DNA of 64,000 nucleotides, taken from the NCBI RefSeq assembly GCF_034356035.1, contig NZ_CP136423.1:496001-560000 (forward strand). Reading direction: 5' to 3'. Position 1 is the stretch's first letter, and each line of letters begins with the position of its first letter. The translations under genes were made by a program, and so were the position numbers. Below the pieces are notes generated by a model. The model was not told the DNA's origin. It made no database searches and worked only from the letters and a program-made list of their open reading frames with translations. Of this stretch, positions 52,001-60,572 are shown piece by piece. Source of the DNA: Blautia hydrogenotrophica DSM 10507 (GTDB lineage Bacteria; Bacillota; Clostridia; Lachnospirales; Lachnospiraceae).

Positions 52001-53026
52001 TTATTGGATTACATGAATCCATCCTTCTGGAGCTTGAATCCGACCCTGCTGAATTCCGGTCAGTGTCTCGTACAGTTTTTTAGTCACTGGCCCCATCTCG
52101 CTCATTCCACTTGGCAGGCAGATTTCTTTGCCATGGTCTACAATTTTTCCCACTGGGGAGATGACAGCGGCGGTACCGCAAAGACCGCACTCTGCAAAAT
52201 CTTTTACCTCTTCAAAGAGGACTTCACGTTCTTCCACTTCCAGGCCCAGATATTCTTTTGCTACGTAGATCAAAGAACGGCGGGTGATAGATGGCAGAAT
52301 CGTATCAGATTTCGGGGTTACGACTTTGTTATCTTTAGTCACGAACAGGAAGTTTGCTCCGCCGGTTTCCTCTACTTTTGTTCTTGTAGCAGAGTCCAGA
52401 TACATGTTCTCGTCAAAACCTTGGCGGTGAGCATCCATAATTGCATAGAGGCTCATTGCATAGTTCAGTCCGGCTTTGATGTGTCCAGTTCCATGTGGCG
52501 CTGCACGGTCAAAATCGCAGACACGAATGGTAATCGGTTTTACGCCACCCTTGAAATAAGGGCCTACAGGAGTACAGAACAGGCGGAACTGGTATTCATC
52601 CGCAGGTTTTACGCCGATTACAGCGTTGCTTCCAAATATATAGGGACGCAGATATAAGGAGGCACCGGAACCATAAGGAGGCACGTAAGCTGCGTTGGCA
52701 GATACCACTTGAGTCACTGCGTCAATAAAACGATCTTTTGGAAATGGAGGAATTTCCAGTCGGAGAGCAGAATTCTCCAGACGTTCCGCATTTAAATCGG
52801 GACGGAAAGTTACGATATGTCCGTCTTCTGTGGTGTAAGCTTTCAGACCTTCAAAAACTGTCTGAGCGTACTGCAGAACACCGGCGCATTCATTGATGTG
52901 TACTGTAGAGTCTTCGGTGAGTGTGCCTTCATCCCAAGCGCTGTCCTTGTAATTGGATACGTAACGTTTGTCTGTCGGCATGTAAGCGAAGTCAAGGTTA
53001 CTCCAGTCGATGTTTTTTTTCTCCAT
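52001..53026 (-). CDS. ilvE: Branched-chain amino acid aminotransferase
   Basis: A 341-residue class IV aminotransferase that makes or degrades leucine, isoleucine and valine. NECAGVLQYAQTVFEGLKAY, LYLRPYIFG, GLNYAMSLYA with the Schiff-base lysine in GHIKAGLNYA, and ITRRSLIYVAKEYLGLEVEER are family signatures of the longer eukaryote/Gram-positive BCAT form. The start follows GGAGGATATT. A promoter at 53178-53206 gives a leader of about 150 bases. Confidence 0.93.
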   Translation of the reverse strand: MEKKNIDWSNLDFAYMPTDKRYVSNYKDSAWDEGTLTEDSTVHINECAGVLQYAQTVFEGLKAYTTEDGHIVTFRPDLNAERLENSALRLEIPPFPKDRFIDAVTQVVSANAAYVPPYGSGASLYLRPYIFGSNAVIGVKPADEYQFRLFCTPVGPYFKGGVKPITIRVCDFDRAAPHGTGHIKAGLNYAMSLYAIMDAHRQGFDENMYLDSATRTKVEETGGANFLFVTKDNKVVTPKSDTILPSITRRSLIYVAKEYLGLEVEEREVLFEEVKDFAECGLCGTAAVISPVGKIVDHGKEICLPSGMSEMGPVTKKLYETLTGIQQGRIQAPEGWIHVIQ

Positions 53027-53177
53027 AATATCCTCCCATCTGCCGTTTGAGAAAACACGGCATTTTTAATAAAGTTTTTTCAATCATATTTAGCACAGAC
53101 GTGCGCGGACAATTGGGACAAAGAAATGTATTGTCTTAATCTGAAAAAGTAACACGTCAATCCACTGCTATTCTCAC

Positions 53178-53206
53178 ATTATAAAACTTTTTTTCAGAGA
53201 GTGCAA
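53178..53206 (-). promoter_or_regulatory. ilvE promoter
   Basis: Minus strand TTGCAC (53206-53201), 17-base spacer and TATAAT (53183-53178). The leader has one small hairpin, GCCGT/ACGGC near 53040-53060, but no recognised riboswitch. Confidence 0.7.
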
Positions 53207-53221
53207 ATAGTTCTTGGACTT

Positions 53222-53896
53222 TCAGCACATTTTGCTTCCATTTGCGATTAACTTGAATTTGAGTCCTAACACCTGAGCCGCTTTTTGACACATGGCCATT
53301 CGCTTTAAAAAAATTTCAAAATAATCCATGACAGTGCTGATGGAGTCATCTAGTTCTAAGTCCATCTGAATGACTTTTTTGTCAGTGCATACTTTTATTT
53401 TTGCTGATAGTACAGAGTAATTGACTCGGTCATGGGAGTCAAAGTTGGCAATGATAGGATTTCGGACACGGTTACGCCGCACATCCGTTTTGTCTGCGAG
53501 AATCAAAGCAGCGCTTATTTCATCAATAGCAGTTCCGGTCTCTTCATCGTGATGACCGATTGCACTGGCTACTGTGATGGCGTCTTTTAAAGGCATTCCC
53601 AGACCTTTGAGAAGTTCGTAGGCCAGAATAGCGCCGCTGTGTGCATGATCATTTCGATTGATGCTATTGCCAATATCATGCAAATACCCTGCTATTCTAG
53701 CAAGCTCAATTTTGTGTTTGCTGTATCCGAGATCTTTTAAAATTTCTCCGGCAGTGTTGGCTACCTTTAAGGCGTGGTGCTTGGAATGCTCGGTATAGCC
53801 TAGAATTTCTAGGATAGCGTTTCCCTGAGTGATTAAGAGATTGATTTCCTCATTTTTTTGTATCTCTTTGTAGGAGATTGTTTGATCATTTTTCAT
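53222..53896 (-). CDS. HD-domain phosphohydrolase
   Basis: A 224-residue protein. The HD metal ligands are visible in order: HHALKVANTAGEIL, LHDIGNSINRNDHAHSGAILA and IGHHDEETG, then ILADKTDVRRNR. HD enzymes remove phosphate from nucleotides or signalling nucleotides; the specific substrate is unknown. The start is weakly supported by ribosome-site sequence. It reads in the same direction as, and 46 bp after, the PhoH-like gene. Confidence 0.8.
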   Translation of the reverse strand: MKNDQTISYKEIQKNEEINLLITQGNAILEILGYTEHSKHHALKVANTAGEILKDLGYSKHKIELARIAGYLHDIGNSINRNDHAHSGAILAYELLKGLGMPLKDAITVASAIGHHDEETGTAIDEISAALILADKTDVRRNRVRNPIIANFDSHDRVNYSVLSAKIKVCTDKKVIQMDLELDDSISTVMDYFEIFLKRMAMCQKAAQVLGLKFKLIANGSKMC

Positions 53897-53942
53897 ATTT
53901 CATTTCTACTCACGAGAAAAGGAAGAATTGAGGAATCTAGAA

Positions 53943-55322
53943 TTAGAGGCGTTTTAAGGCATCCATGGCTAAGGCAGACCTCTCACATTCTTCAGCGGTC
54001 AAAGTAATTTGCCAGCACAGTGGACTTCCTTTCATGTACTGGGAGGCATAGGACAGACCATTGGTTTTTTCATCCAGCAATGGGCGGTCTATCTGGGCAG
54101 GGTCGCCTAATAGGATAATTTTTGTCCCCTCTCCGGCTCTCGTGATAATTCCTTTCATTTGGTTTGGTGTCATATTTTGTGCTTCATCTATGATTAGATA
54201 AGTTTTGACTATGGAGCGGCCGCGGATAAAGTTTAAAGCTTCCGTCTGTATCAGTCCACGGTCAAAAATTTCTTCTATTTTGTCGTTCAACTCCTGTTCA
54301 TTCTCATATCGTTTTTCGATGTTTGAGTCGATCAGCTGTTCCAGGTTGTCGACGATGGGTCTCATAAGTGGATAAATTTTATCCTGCTCATCTCCTGGGA
54401 GAAAACCGATATCGGAGTCAAACTGGGAGTTTGGGCGGCAGACGATCATCTTTCGGTATTCCCCGGAAGGATTGTTGATGAGTTTTTCCAGTCCTACAGC
54501 CAGTGAATAAAAGGTCTTAGCAGTTCCAGCCATCCCCTTTACAATTACGAGAGGAGCTTTGGAGGCAGGCTGCATCAGAGCCTCCTGCAAAAAATACTGT
54601 CCCACATTCTGAGGATTTACACCGTAGGGGCGGATTTTTTTGTATTTCAGCGGGAGGATTTTATCTTTTTCCACCCGACCCAGCAGTGTCTTTTTTGCGG
54701 ATTGGTCTGCTCTCAGAATTACGAATTGATTCTCAAATAATTCAGGCTTTTGAACGATTCCATTTCCATCGACTGTGTAGACAGTCTTCAATGGGATTCC
54801 TTTCTTTTTGAAATCTTTGAACTGCTCTTCGGGCACGTAGACCTCCATGCGTCCCGTGTAGGGACTGGCCCAGTCGGTGACCTGTTCCGCGGTGTAGTCT
54901 TCGGCGAGGATCCCCAGCATCTGAGCTTTGAGGCGAAGAGTAATACTTTTTGTCACTAAAATTACAGGTTTCTGGGAGTCAGGCACTTCCTGGTATCCTT
55001 TGCACACCTTTAAGATTCGGTTGTCGGAACTTTCTGCGGGAAGTTCCTTTGGCAAAGCAACGTCGATATAGTTTTTTTCGACTCGGAGAATACCACCGCT
55101 TTCCAAGCTTACCCCTTGGAGAAGATCACCTCTCAACCTGAAAGCCTCAAGCATTTGGATTGCCTTTCGGGCATTGATACCCTGCTCGCTGGTGACTGCT
55201 GACAGAGCGCCCAGCTTTTCAAGGACGACGAAGGGAACGACTACGACGTTGTCTTGGAAACGTGTGAGCGCATCGGGAGACTGGATGATGACGCTGGTGT
55301 CTATGACATAAGTTTTTATCAT
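53943..55322 (-). CDS. PIN-PhoH ATPase/RNase (YlaK-like)
   Basis: A 459-residue fusion. Residues 1-140 are a PIN nuclease domain (YVIDTSVII, VVPFVVLEKLG, SSDNRILKVC). The PhoH ATPase follows with Walker A VKGMAGTAKT and Walker B LIIDEAQNMTPNQ, and GDPAQIDRP after it. PIN-PhoH proteins in other bacteria are RNA-unwinding nucleases that act on stable RNA. The start at 55322 follows AAAGGAGGAACC. No antitoxin gene is adjacent. Confidence 0.9.
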   Translation of the reverse strand: MIKTYVIDTSVIIQSPDALTRFQDNVVVVPFVVLEKLGALSAVTSEQGINARKAIQMLEAFRLRGDLLQGVSLESGGILRVEKNYIDVALPKELPAESSDNRILKVCKGYQEVPDSQKPVILVTKSITLRLKAQMLGILAEDYTAEQVTDWASPYTGRMEVYVPEEQFKDFKKKGIPLKTVYTVDGNGIVQKPELFENQFVILRADQSAKKTLLGRVEKDKILPLKYKKIRPYGVNPQNVGQYFLQEALMQPASKAPLVIVKGMAGTAKTFYSLAVGLEKLINNPSGEYRKMIVCRPNSQFDSDIGFLPGDEQDKIYPLMRPIVDNLEQLIDSNIEKRYENEQELNDKIEEIFDRGLIQTEALNFIRGRSIVKTYLIIDEAQNMTPNQMKGIITRAGEGTKIILLGDPAQIDRPLLDEKTNGLSYASQYMKGSPLCWQITLTAEECERSALAMDALKRL

Positions 55323-55506
55323 TTTGGTTCCTCCTTTGTGCAGTTTCTGTACTTAGTTTACACTCTGGATGTAAAGGGGAAACCATGTGAGGGTAAAAGA
55401 AATGTAAGTTATTGGAAAAATTATTCTTTACACAGAGAAAGGCGAGTGGTTATTATAGGATTAGAAAATTATGGAAAATTTTGTCGTTAGGTAAAGGAGC
55501 GAATGT

Positions 55507-56211
55507 ATGCTAAAATCTTATGTGGCGTTTGATGTGGAGACTACGGGTCTGGACCCGGAACAAAACGAGATTATCGAGATTGGGGCACTGAAAGTACGAA
55601 ATGGTAAAGTGGTGGAAAGGTTTATGAAATTCATCAGGCCCACGGAAGAAATATCCCAGACAATTACAGACTTGACGGGAATCACAAACGAGATGGTGGT
55701 AAATGCTCAGTCCAGGGAGCAGGTGATACCGGAGTTTCTGGATTTCTGTCGGGAAGATATCTTGATAGGGCACAACGTCGCTTTTGACTATAGTTTTATG
55801 AAGATGGGAGCTCTCGCGGTCGGCCTGGACTTCGTCAGCCAGGGAATCGATACGCTGAAGATTGCCAGAAAGGTGCACGGTGATTTGGAATCCAAGAGCT
55901 TAGAACGGCTCTGCGCCTATTATCAGATTGAGAACAAAGCGGCTCACAGAGCCTATCATGATGCCTTGGCTACTGCAAAGCTGTATCAGACACTGGCACA
56001 TTATTTTGAGGAAAAAGAGCCGGCGGTTTTTCAGCCGATGGAATTATACTATAAACAGAAGAAAATCCTGCCTGCTAGCAAGCGTCAGGTGGAGTTTTTG
56101 ACGAAACTAATTCGGCAGAAACGGCTAAGTCTGTCCTTTGACCCGGATAGTATCACCAAAAATGAGGCGTCTAGGCTGATCGATGGGATATTAAATGGAA
56201 GAATATTTTAG
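55507..56211 (+). CDS. DnaQ/PolC-like 3'-5' exonuclease
   Basis: A 234-residue DEDDh exonuclease. YVAFDVETTGLDPEQNEIIEIGALK is Exo I, GHNVAFDYSFM is Exo II and HRAYHDALATAKLY is Exo III with the catalytic histidine. The extra 60-residue tail (KQKKILPASKRQVEFLTKLI) is typical of the stand-alone clostridial proteins. It may proofread or degrade DNA or RNA ends. AAAGGAG precedes the ATG. Confidence 0.85.
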   Translation: MLKSYVAFDVETTGLDPEQNEIIEIGALKVRNGKVVERFMKFIRPTEEISQTITDLTGITNEMVVNAQSREQVIPEFLDFCREDILIGHNVAFDYSFMKMGALAVGLDFVSQGIDTLKIARKVHGDLESKSLERLCAYYQIENKAAHRAYHDALATAKLYQTLAHYFEEKEPAVFQPMELYYKQKKILPASKRQVEFLTKLIRQKRLSLSFDPDSITKNEASRLIDGILNGRIF

Positions 56212-56234
56212 TAAAATGTGAATAATTTGTGAAA

Positions 56235-56277
56235 TTAGCACTCGCCTATTGACAGTGCTAATAATAGGTGTTATATT
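56235..56277 (+). promoter_or_regulatory. CIRCE operator and heat-shock promoter
   Basis: TTAGCACTC (56235-56243), 9 bases, CAGTGCTAA (56253-56261) is CIRCE with one mismatch, the HrcA binding site. TTGACA (56249-56254) overlaps it and TATATT lies at 56272-56277 (17-base spacer). The half-site GACAGTGCTAATA recurs at 56348-56360 in the leader. Confidence 0.92.
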
Positions 56278-56396
56278 ACACATAGAACAAAGGAAGAGAG
56301 TAAAAAGATCTTCCGGTAGTTCCGGAAACAACACCTCGGATTTCTCCGACAGTGCTAATATAAAACTCATGTGTTATATGAAAGGAGATATGACTT

Positions 56397-56846
56397 ATGT
56401 TGATGCCTAGTATTTTTGGAGAGAACTTATTTGATGACTGGATGGATTTTCCGTTTGAGAGAGACTTTTTCGGTGGGAAAAACCCATTGTATGGAAAGCA
56501 CGCAAAGAATATGATGAAAACGGATGTCAAAGAGACAGACAGCGGATATGAAGTGGATATTGATTTGCCAGGCTTTAAGAAAGACGAGATAAACGCAAAA
56601 TTGGAAAATGGATATCTCACCATCTCAGCTTCAAAAGGGCTGGATAAGGATGAGAAAGATAAGGAGGGCAAGTATATCCGCAGGGAGCGTTATGCAGGCG
56701 CTATGAGCAGAAGCTTTTATGTGGGCGAGCAGGTTCACCAGGAAGATATCCGTGCGAAATTTGAAGACGGAATTCTTCGCCTGAGCGTTCCAAAGAAAGA
56801 TGCAAAAGAAGTGGAGAAGAAAAATTATATTGCCATTGAAGGATGA
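56397..56846 (+). CDS. Hsp20/alpha-crystallin small heat shock protein
   Basis: A 149-residue holdase chaperone. The N-terminal arm (residues 1-40) ends near GKHAKN. The alpha-crystallin domain has VKETDSGYEVDIDLPGFKKDEI and LENGYLTISAS, then a loop rich in lysine and acidic residues, and ends in the conserved FEDGILRLSVPK. CIRCE places it under HrcA control. AAAGGAG precedes the ATG at 56397. Confidence 0.92.
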   Translation: MLMPSIFGENLFDDWMDFPFERDFFGGKNPLYGKHAKNMMKTDVKETDSGYEVDIDLPGFKKDEINAKLENGYLTISASKGLDKDEKDKEGKYIRRERYAGAMSRSFYVGEQVHQEDIRAKFEDGILRLSVPKKDAKEVEKKNYIAIEG

Positions 56847-56878
56847 TAGCGGCAGAATTGAATAACAGGATGAAGAAA

Positions 56879-56919
56879 GCGCCTGACAGGGAGTGAATTT
56901 TCCTTGTCAGGCGCTTTTT
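56879..56919 (+). terminator. hsp20 terminator
   Basis: GCGCCTGACA (56879-56888) pairs with TGTCAGGCGC (56905-56914), extended by GGGA/TCCT, followed by T5. Confidence 0.9.
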
Positions 56920-57061
56920 GGGCGATAAACCCGGCAGGTGGCCGCGGCATAAGCCCTTTTTCTGTTAAAGGATATGCTGCGGTGCAATGGTTAAGTAGAC
57001 TGTGATGACAATGGCAGACATGTGAGGAGCAGGATGTTCTTGCCTATGAGAGCAAATGGCA

Positions 57062-58228
57062 TCAGCGCAGCGCTTTGGCATACTCGGAAGGGGAGATGCT
57101 ATAGGTAGACTTAAAAAGTCTGGAGAAGTAGTGGATGGAGGAATAGCCTAGCATCTCTGAGATTTGAGTGATGGTGTACTGGCCACTTCGAATCATCTCT
57201 TTGCTTTTTTCAAGTTTTTTGTTGTTAATGTATTCAATTAGGCGGATACCTTCTTTTTTATGGAAGAGGGCGGAGAGATACGGCATACTGAGATTGACGT
57301 GGTGGGCGATGTCAGAGACTGTAACCGGGGAGAAAATGTTTTCTTCTACGTAATTGCATACCTCGCAGATGATGTTTTTTTCAAGATTCTGTTTTAAATG
57401 GGAGTCAGGAGGCTTTGTTTGGGACTGGCTGTGCAGGGTGCGGAACAGCAGAATCAAAAATTCTTTTAGGTAACAGATCATCAACTCCTCAGAGTAGAGT
57501 TGGGAGACTGTGGACTCGGAGATGATTCTGTTTAGTAAGGCAGCGTGGGCGTGTGAAATATGGAAAACCTGGTTTTGTAAAAGACTAGGTTTTTTTAATT
57601 CCATGTCAAAGGCGATGGAGAAAAAATTCACCGAAGAATTTTTTGCGGCGTACTGTATGTGGTGCTGGTTTGGCCCGTAAAAGGCCAGATCACCTTGACG
57701 GAGCAGAAACTTTTGTTTTTCCACGACGCTGAACATTTCCCCGGTGTCTACATAAGTCAATTCCCAACAGGGGTGATGTTCCCCTTTAAAATAGAATCCT
57801 TTTTCTTTTTCCTGGTAGAAAGCGACGTAGATTTTAGGAATGTTCAGTACATAATGCCTGTCTTTTTGCGAAGAAATGGAATAAAAATATTGATTCAGGG
57901 AGAGATGGCCCGGATAAAATTCCACGGTACATTTGGTATGCATGGGGACGATCCGGAAATAGACTTTTGAGTTCAAAGATACCGGCTTGTCCAACAGATA
58001 GATATCATAGTTTTGGGCGGAGAGGCAGTCCTGTTCGTACATGATTTCTAAGAGGGTAGGATACTCCACTACATCCAGATAGAGCTGATACTCGCCCGTG
58101 TAGAAGAGAGGAGAAGCTTCCGTAAATGTAATAGTTTTGGGAGTCTCTTTTTTTAAGCAGGCGTATTCAGCGGACGTGTAAACCGACCCGTATTCAGAAA
58201 AAGTGAGGGGATTTAAATTTTTTATCAT
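57062..58228 (-). CDS. AraC-family regulator
   Basis: A 388-residue activator. The C-terminal 100 residues hold the two helix-turn-helix motifs: VTVSDIAHHVNLSMPYLSALFHKKEG and YTITQISEMLGYSSIHYFSRLFKSTYSISPSEYAK. The middle is a cupin sensor (HPCWELTYVDTGEM, GDLAFYGPNQHHIQY). The extra N-terminal part starts KNLNPLTFSEYGSVY, reminiscent of ureidoglycolate-lyase-type cupins, so it may have two cupin modules. It is divergent from the dehydrogenase/ABC importer operon and likely activates it. Confidence 0.88.
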   Translation of the reverse strand: MIKNLNPLTFSEYGSVYTSAEYACLKKETPKTITFTEASPLFYTGEYQLYLDVVEYPTLLEIMYEQDCLSAQNYDIYLLDKPVSLNSKVYFRIVPMHTKCTVEFYPGHLSLNQYFYSISSQKDRHYVLNIPKIYVAFYQEKEKGFYFKGEHHPCWELTYVDTGEMFSVVEKQKFLLRQGDLAFYGPNQHHIQYAAKNSSVNFFSIAFDMELKKPSLLQNQVFHISHAHAALLNRIISESTVSQLYSEELMICYLKEFLILLFRTLHSQSQTKPPDSHLKQNLEKNIICEVCNYVEENIFSPVTVSDIAHHVNLSMPYLSALFHKKEGIRLIEYINNKKLEKSKEMIRSGQYTITQISEMLGYSSIHYFSRLFKSTYSISPSEYAKALR

Positions 58229-58546
58229 GTCAGGTTGCCTTTCACGATGTAAAGCAATTCAATCGTTAAAATATGCAAATTGTAACAAAAAAATATATAT
58301 GTTTCAATAGACGGAAAATATTGGAAGAAATTGTGAAAATAAACAAATATAGTGGAGAGTGCACAAGATAAATAAGGTTTATTTGGATAAAACGGAGAAA
58401 ATATTCAAAAATATGTGGGTATTAAAATGAATAATAAGTAAATAACTGCAAGTTTCTATTAAAAATATGCAAATACAAATTATCTGAATTCTAATAAGAT
58501 TAGATTACCAAACAGAGAAATTCGAAAAAGAAAGGAGAGGGTACCT
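58229..58546. other. Divergent regulatory region with two matching 13-bp sites
   Basis: AAAATATGCAAAT occurs twice in direct orientation at 58268-58280 and 58462-58474. Sites of this spacing before an AraC-controlled operon suggest activator binding or looping. The rest is very A/T-rich. No gene is evident. Confidence 0.7.
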
Positions 58547-59563
58547 ATGAACAATTCTGGGGTGTTGAGAATGGCTGTTGTGGGATGCGGCTACTTTGGG
58601 GAGAAACACGCAGATATCATCGGGCAACTGTCAAATGCAGAGTTGGTGGCGGTGTGTGACAAAAACTGGGAGGCAGCAAAACGTCTAGCGCAGAGGACGA
58701 GCTGCAAGGCCTATGAGGATATCGAGGAAATGCTTGCGAAAGAACAGCTAGATGCGGTTTCTATTGCGGTGTCAGAAACTTTTCACTTGGACGCAGTTCG
58801 TCCTGTGGCGAAAGCTGGGAAACACATTTTATTGGAGAAGCCCATCGCAAGGAACACAGAAGAAGCGCTGGAGATTGTTAGGCTGGCTGAAGAGAACCAA
58901 ATCCGCCTGATGGTAGGACATGTACTGAAATGGGACGGGAGATACCAGTACACTGCGGAAGCAATCGCGAGAGGAGACTTAGGTGAGGTGATTTCCATGT
59001 ACCTGAAACGTTCGTCCACGAACGGAACAGTAAAAAGATTACATGGAAAAATCTCTATGTTCCATTACATGGGAGTACACGACTTTGAGGCGATGCTCAC
59101 TTTTGCAGAACCTGCAAGACCGGTGAAGGCGTATGCACAGTGGGTGGGGAAGAAGAATGTGCCTTATAACGGGAAAGACACGGTATTTAACACGATTACC
59201 TTTGACAATGGAATCGTGGCCTGTATTCAGCTTTGCTGGGCGCTGCCAGAGGGATCCCTGGATTTTGTGGCCTGTGCGGAAGTTGTCGGAACGAAAGGAG
59301 CTAGCTACATCGACGTCAAAGACCAGGGACTCTCGATTTACAGAGAAGAGGCTCCAGTGGAATATCCAGAGCTCACCTACTGGCCGGAATACTACGGACA
59401 TGTACATGGCAAGCTGAGAGAAGAAATCAGTCATTTTGTGAAAAATACCCTGAGCGGTGAACCTTATGCGGTGAGTACGGAGCGGGCAGTGGAGGCAGTG
59501 CGGACTATTGACGCATGTTTTGAGTCTTTGAAGACAGGAATGCCGGTGACTATTGAGAGATAG
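58547..59563 (+). CDS. Gfo/Idh/MocA-family oxidoreductase
   Basis: A 338-residue NAD(P)-dependent dehydrogenase. The Rossmann fold has AVVGCGYFGEKHADII and the family motif GKHILLEKPIARN (EKP). The C-terminal domain is an open beta sheet with HDFEAMLTFAEPARPVKAY. Members act on inositols, sugars or their acids. As first gene of an ABC sugar importer operon it probably processes the imported polyol or sugar. AAAGGAGAGGG precedes the ATG. Confidence 0.9.
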   Translation: MNNSGVLRMAVVGCGYFGEKHADIIGQLSNAELVAVCDKNWEAAKRLAQRTSCKAYEDIEEMLAKEQLDAVSIAVSETFHLDAVRPVAKAGKHILLEKPIARNTEEALEIVRLAEENQIRLMVGHVLKWDGRYQYTAEAIARGDLGEVISMYLKRSSTNGTVKRLHGKISMFHYMGVHDFEAMLTFAEPARPVKAYAQWVGKKNVPYNGKDTVFNTITFDNGIVACIQLCWALPEGSLDFVACAEVVGTKGASYIDVKDQGLSIYREEAPVEYPELTYWPEYYGHVHGKLREEISHFVKNTLSGEPYAVSTERAVEAVRTIDACFESLKTGMPVTIER

Positions 59564-59578
59564 AAAAGGATGAGAAGT

Positions 59579-60556
59579 ATGGACAAAAAAGAAGGGCTTC
59601 GTGTTTTATGCCGGAAAATTCCCAGGAACCGTCTGATCAGTCTTGGAATCCTGGTGCTTTTAATGGTGGCGGCGACTGTCATGAATCCTGCTTTTCTCAC
59701 CGCGGACAATTTGCTGGGTATTCTGGCCCAGAACTCCGCCAGGGGTATTCTGGCTCTGGGAGCGACCTTTGTCTTAATGACGGGCGGCATTGATCTGGCG
59801 GCGGAGAATGGGCTGACAATGATTGCGGTGGTGGCGAGTGTGAGCCACATTATGACAGGAGAAAATCTGTTGGTACTGTTTGGAGGCTGTCTGATACTGG
59901 GAGCTGCTCTGGGGTGTGTCAATGGACTTTTGATTACCAGGCTGAGATTGCTACCTTTTGTGGCGACGCTGGCAATGATGTCCATCGCGCAGGGAATTAC
60001 ACTTTTTGCCTCTGAGGGTAAAATCATGTTTTTGAATCACCCGGTGACGGTGTTTATCGGAAGTGGTAAATTGTTTCATATCATTCCCATGCCCGTGGTG
60101 ATATTTGCGGGAATGTGTGTCGTGGCTTACATACTTTTGAATAAGACCAAGATGGGAACGGCGGTTTATGCGCTGGGTGGAAACAAAGAGGCGGCAGAAT
60201 ACTCGGGTATTCAGGTTAAGAGGGAGGAGACGAAGGTCTATATTTTTGATGGAATCTGTGTGGCTGTGGCGGCATTGGTTACAGTGTGCCGGGTAGGACA
60301 GATCTCTCCGAATCTGGGAGAAGGCGCCGGGATGGATGCGATTGCGGCCGCAGTGATCGGAGGGACCAGTACGCTGGGAGGAAGAGGCAGCATCGGAGGA
60401 ACTGTGGTCGGTGTCTGCATCATCGGCGTGATTATCAATGCGCTCACATTTTTGAATGTGCCGGTGATTGCGCAGGATGCGGCCAAGGGATTGATTATTA
60501 TCTTTGCGGTTATTTTTGATGCGCTGGGCAACCGGGCGAGAAGGGTAAAAGAATAA
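59579..60556 (+). CDS. Sugar ABC importer permease (RbsC-like)
   Basis: A 325-residue, about nine-helix permease of the ribose/inositol (CUT2) class. MTGGIDLAAENGLTM, INGLLITRLRLLPFVATL-type helices, GGNKEAAEYSGIQVKR and AAVIGGTSTLGGRGSIGG are CUT2 permease signatures. I choose ATG at 59579 because GGATGAG stands 9 bases upstream; ATG at 59570 is an alternative. It lies between the dehydrogenase and the binding-protein gene. Confidence 0.88.
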   Translation: MDKKEGLRVLCRKIPRNRLISLGILVLLMVAATVMNPAFLTADNLLGILAQNSARGILALGATFVLMTGGIDLAAENGLTMIAVVASVSHIMTGENLLVLFGGCLILGAALGCVNGLLITRLRLLPFVATLAMMSIAQGITLFASEGKIMFLNHPVTVFIGSGKLFHIIPMPVVIFAGMCVVAYILLNKTKMGTAVYALGGNKEAAEYSGIQVKREETKVYIFDGICVAVAALVTVCRVGQISPNLGEGAGMDAIAAAVIGGTSTLGGRGSIGGTVVGVCIIGVIINALTFLNVPVIAQDAAKGLIIIFAVIFDALGNRARRVKE

Positions 60557-60572
60557 AGAAGGAGGGTTTTTT

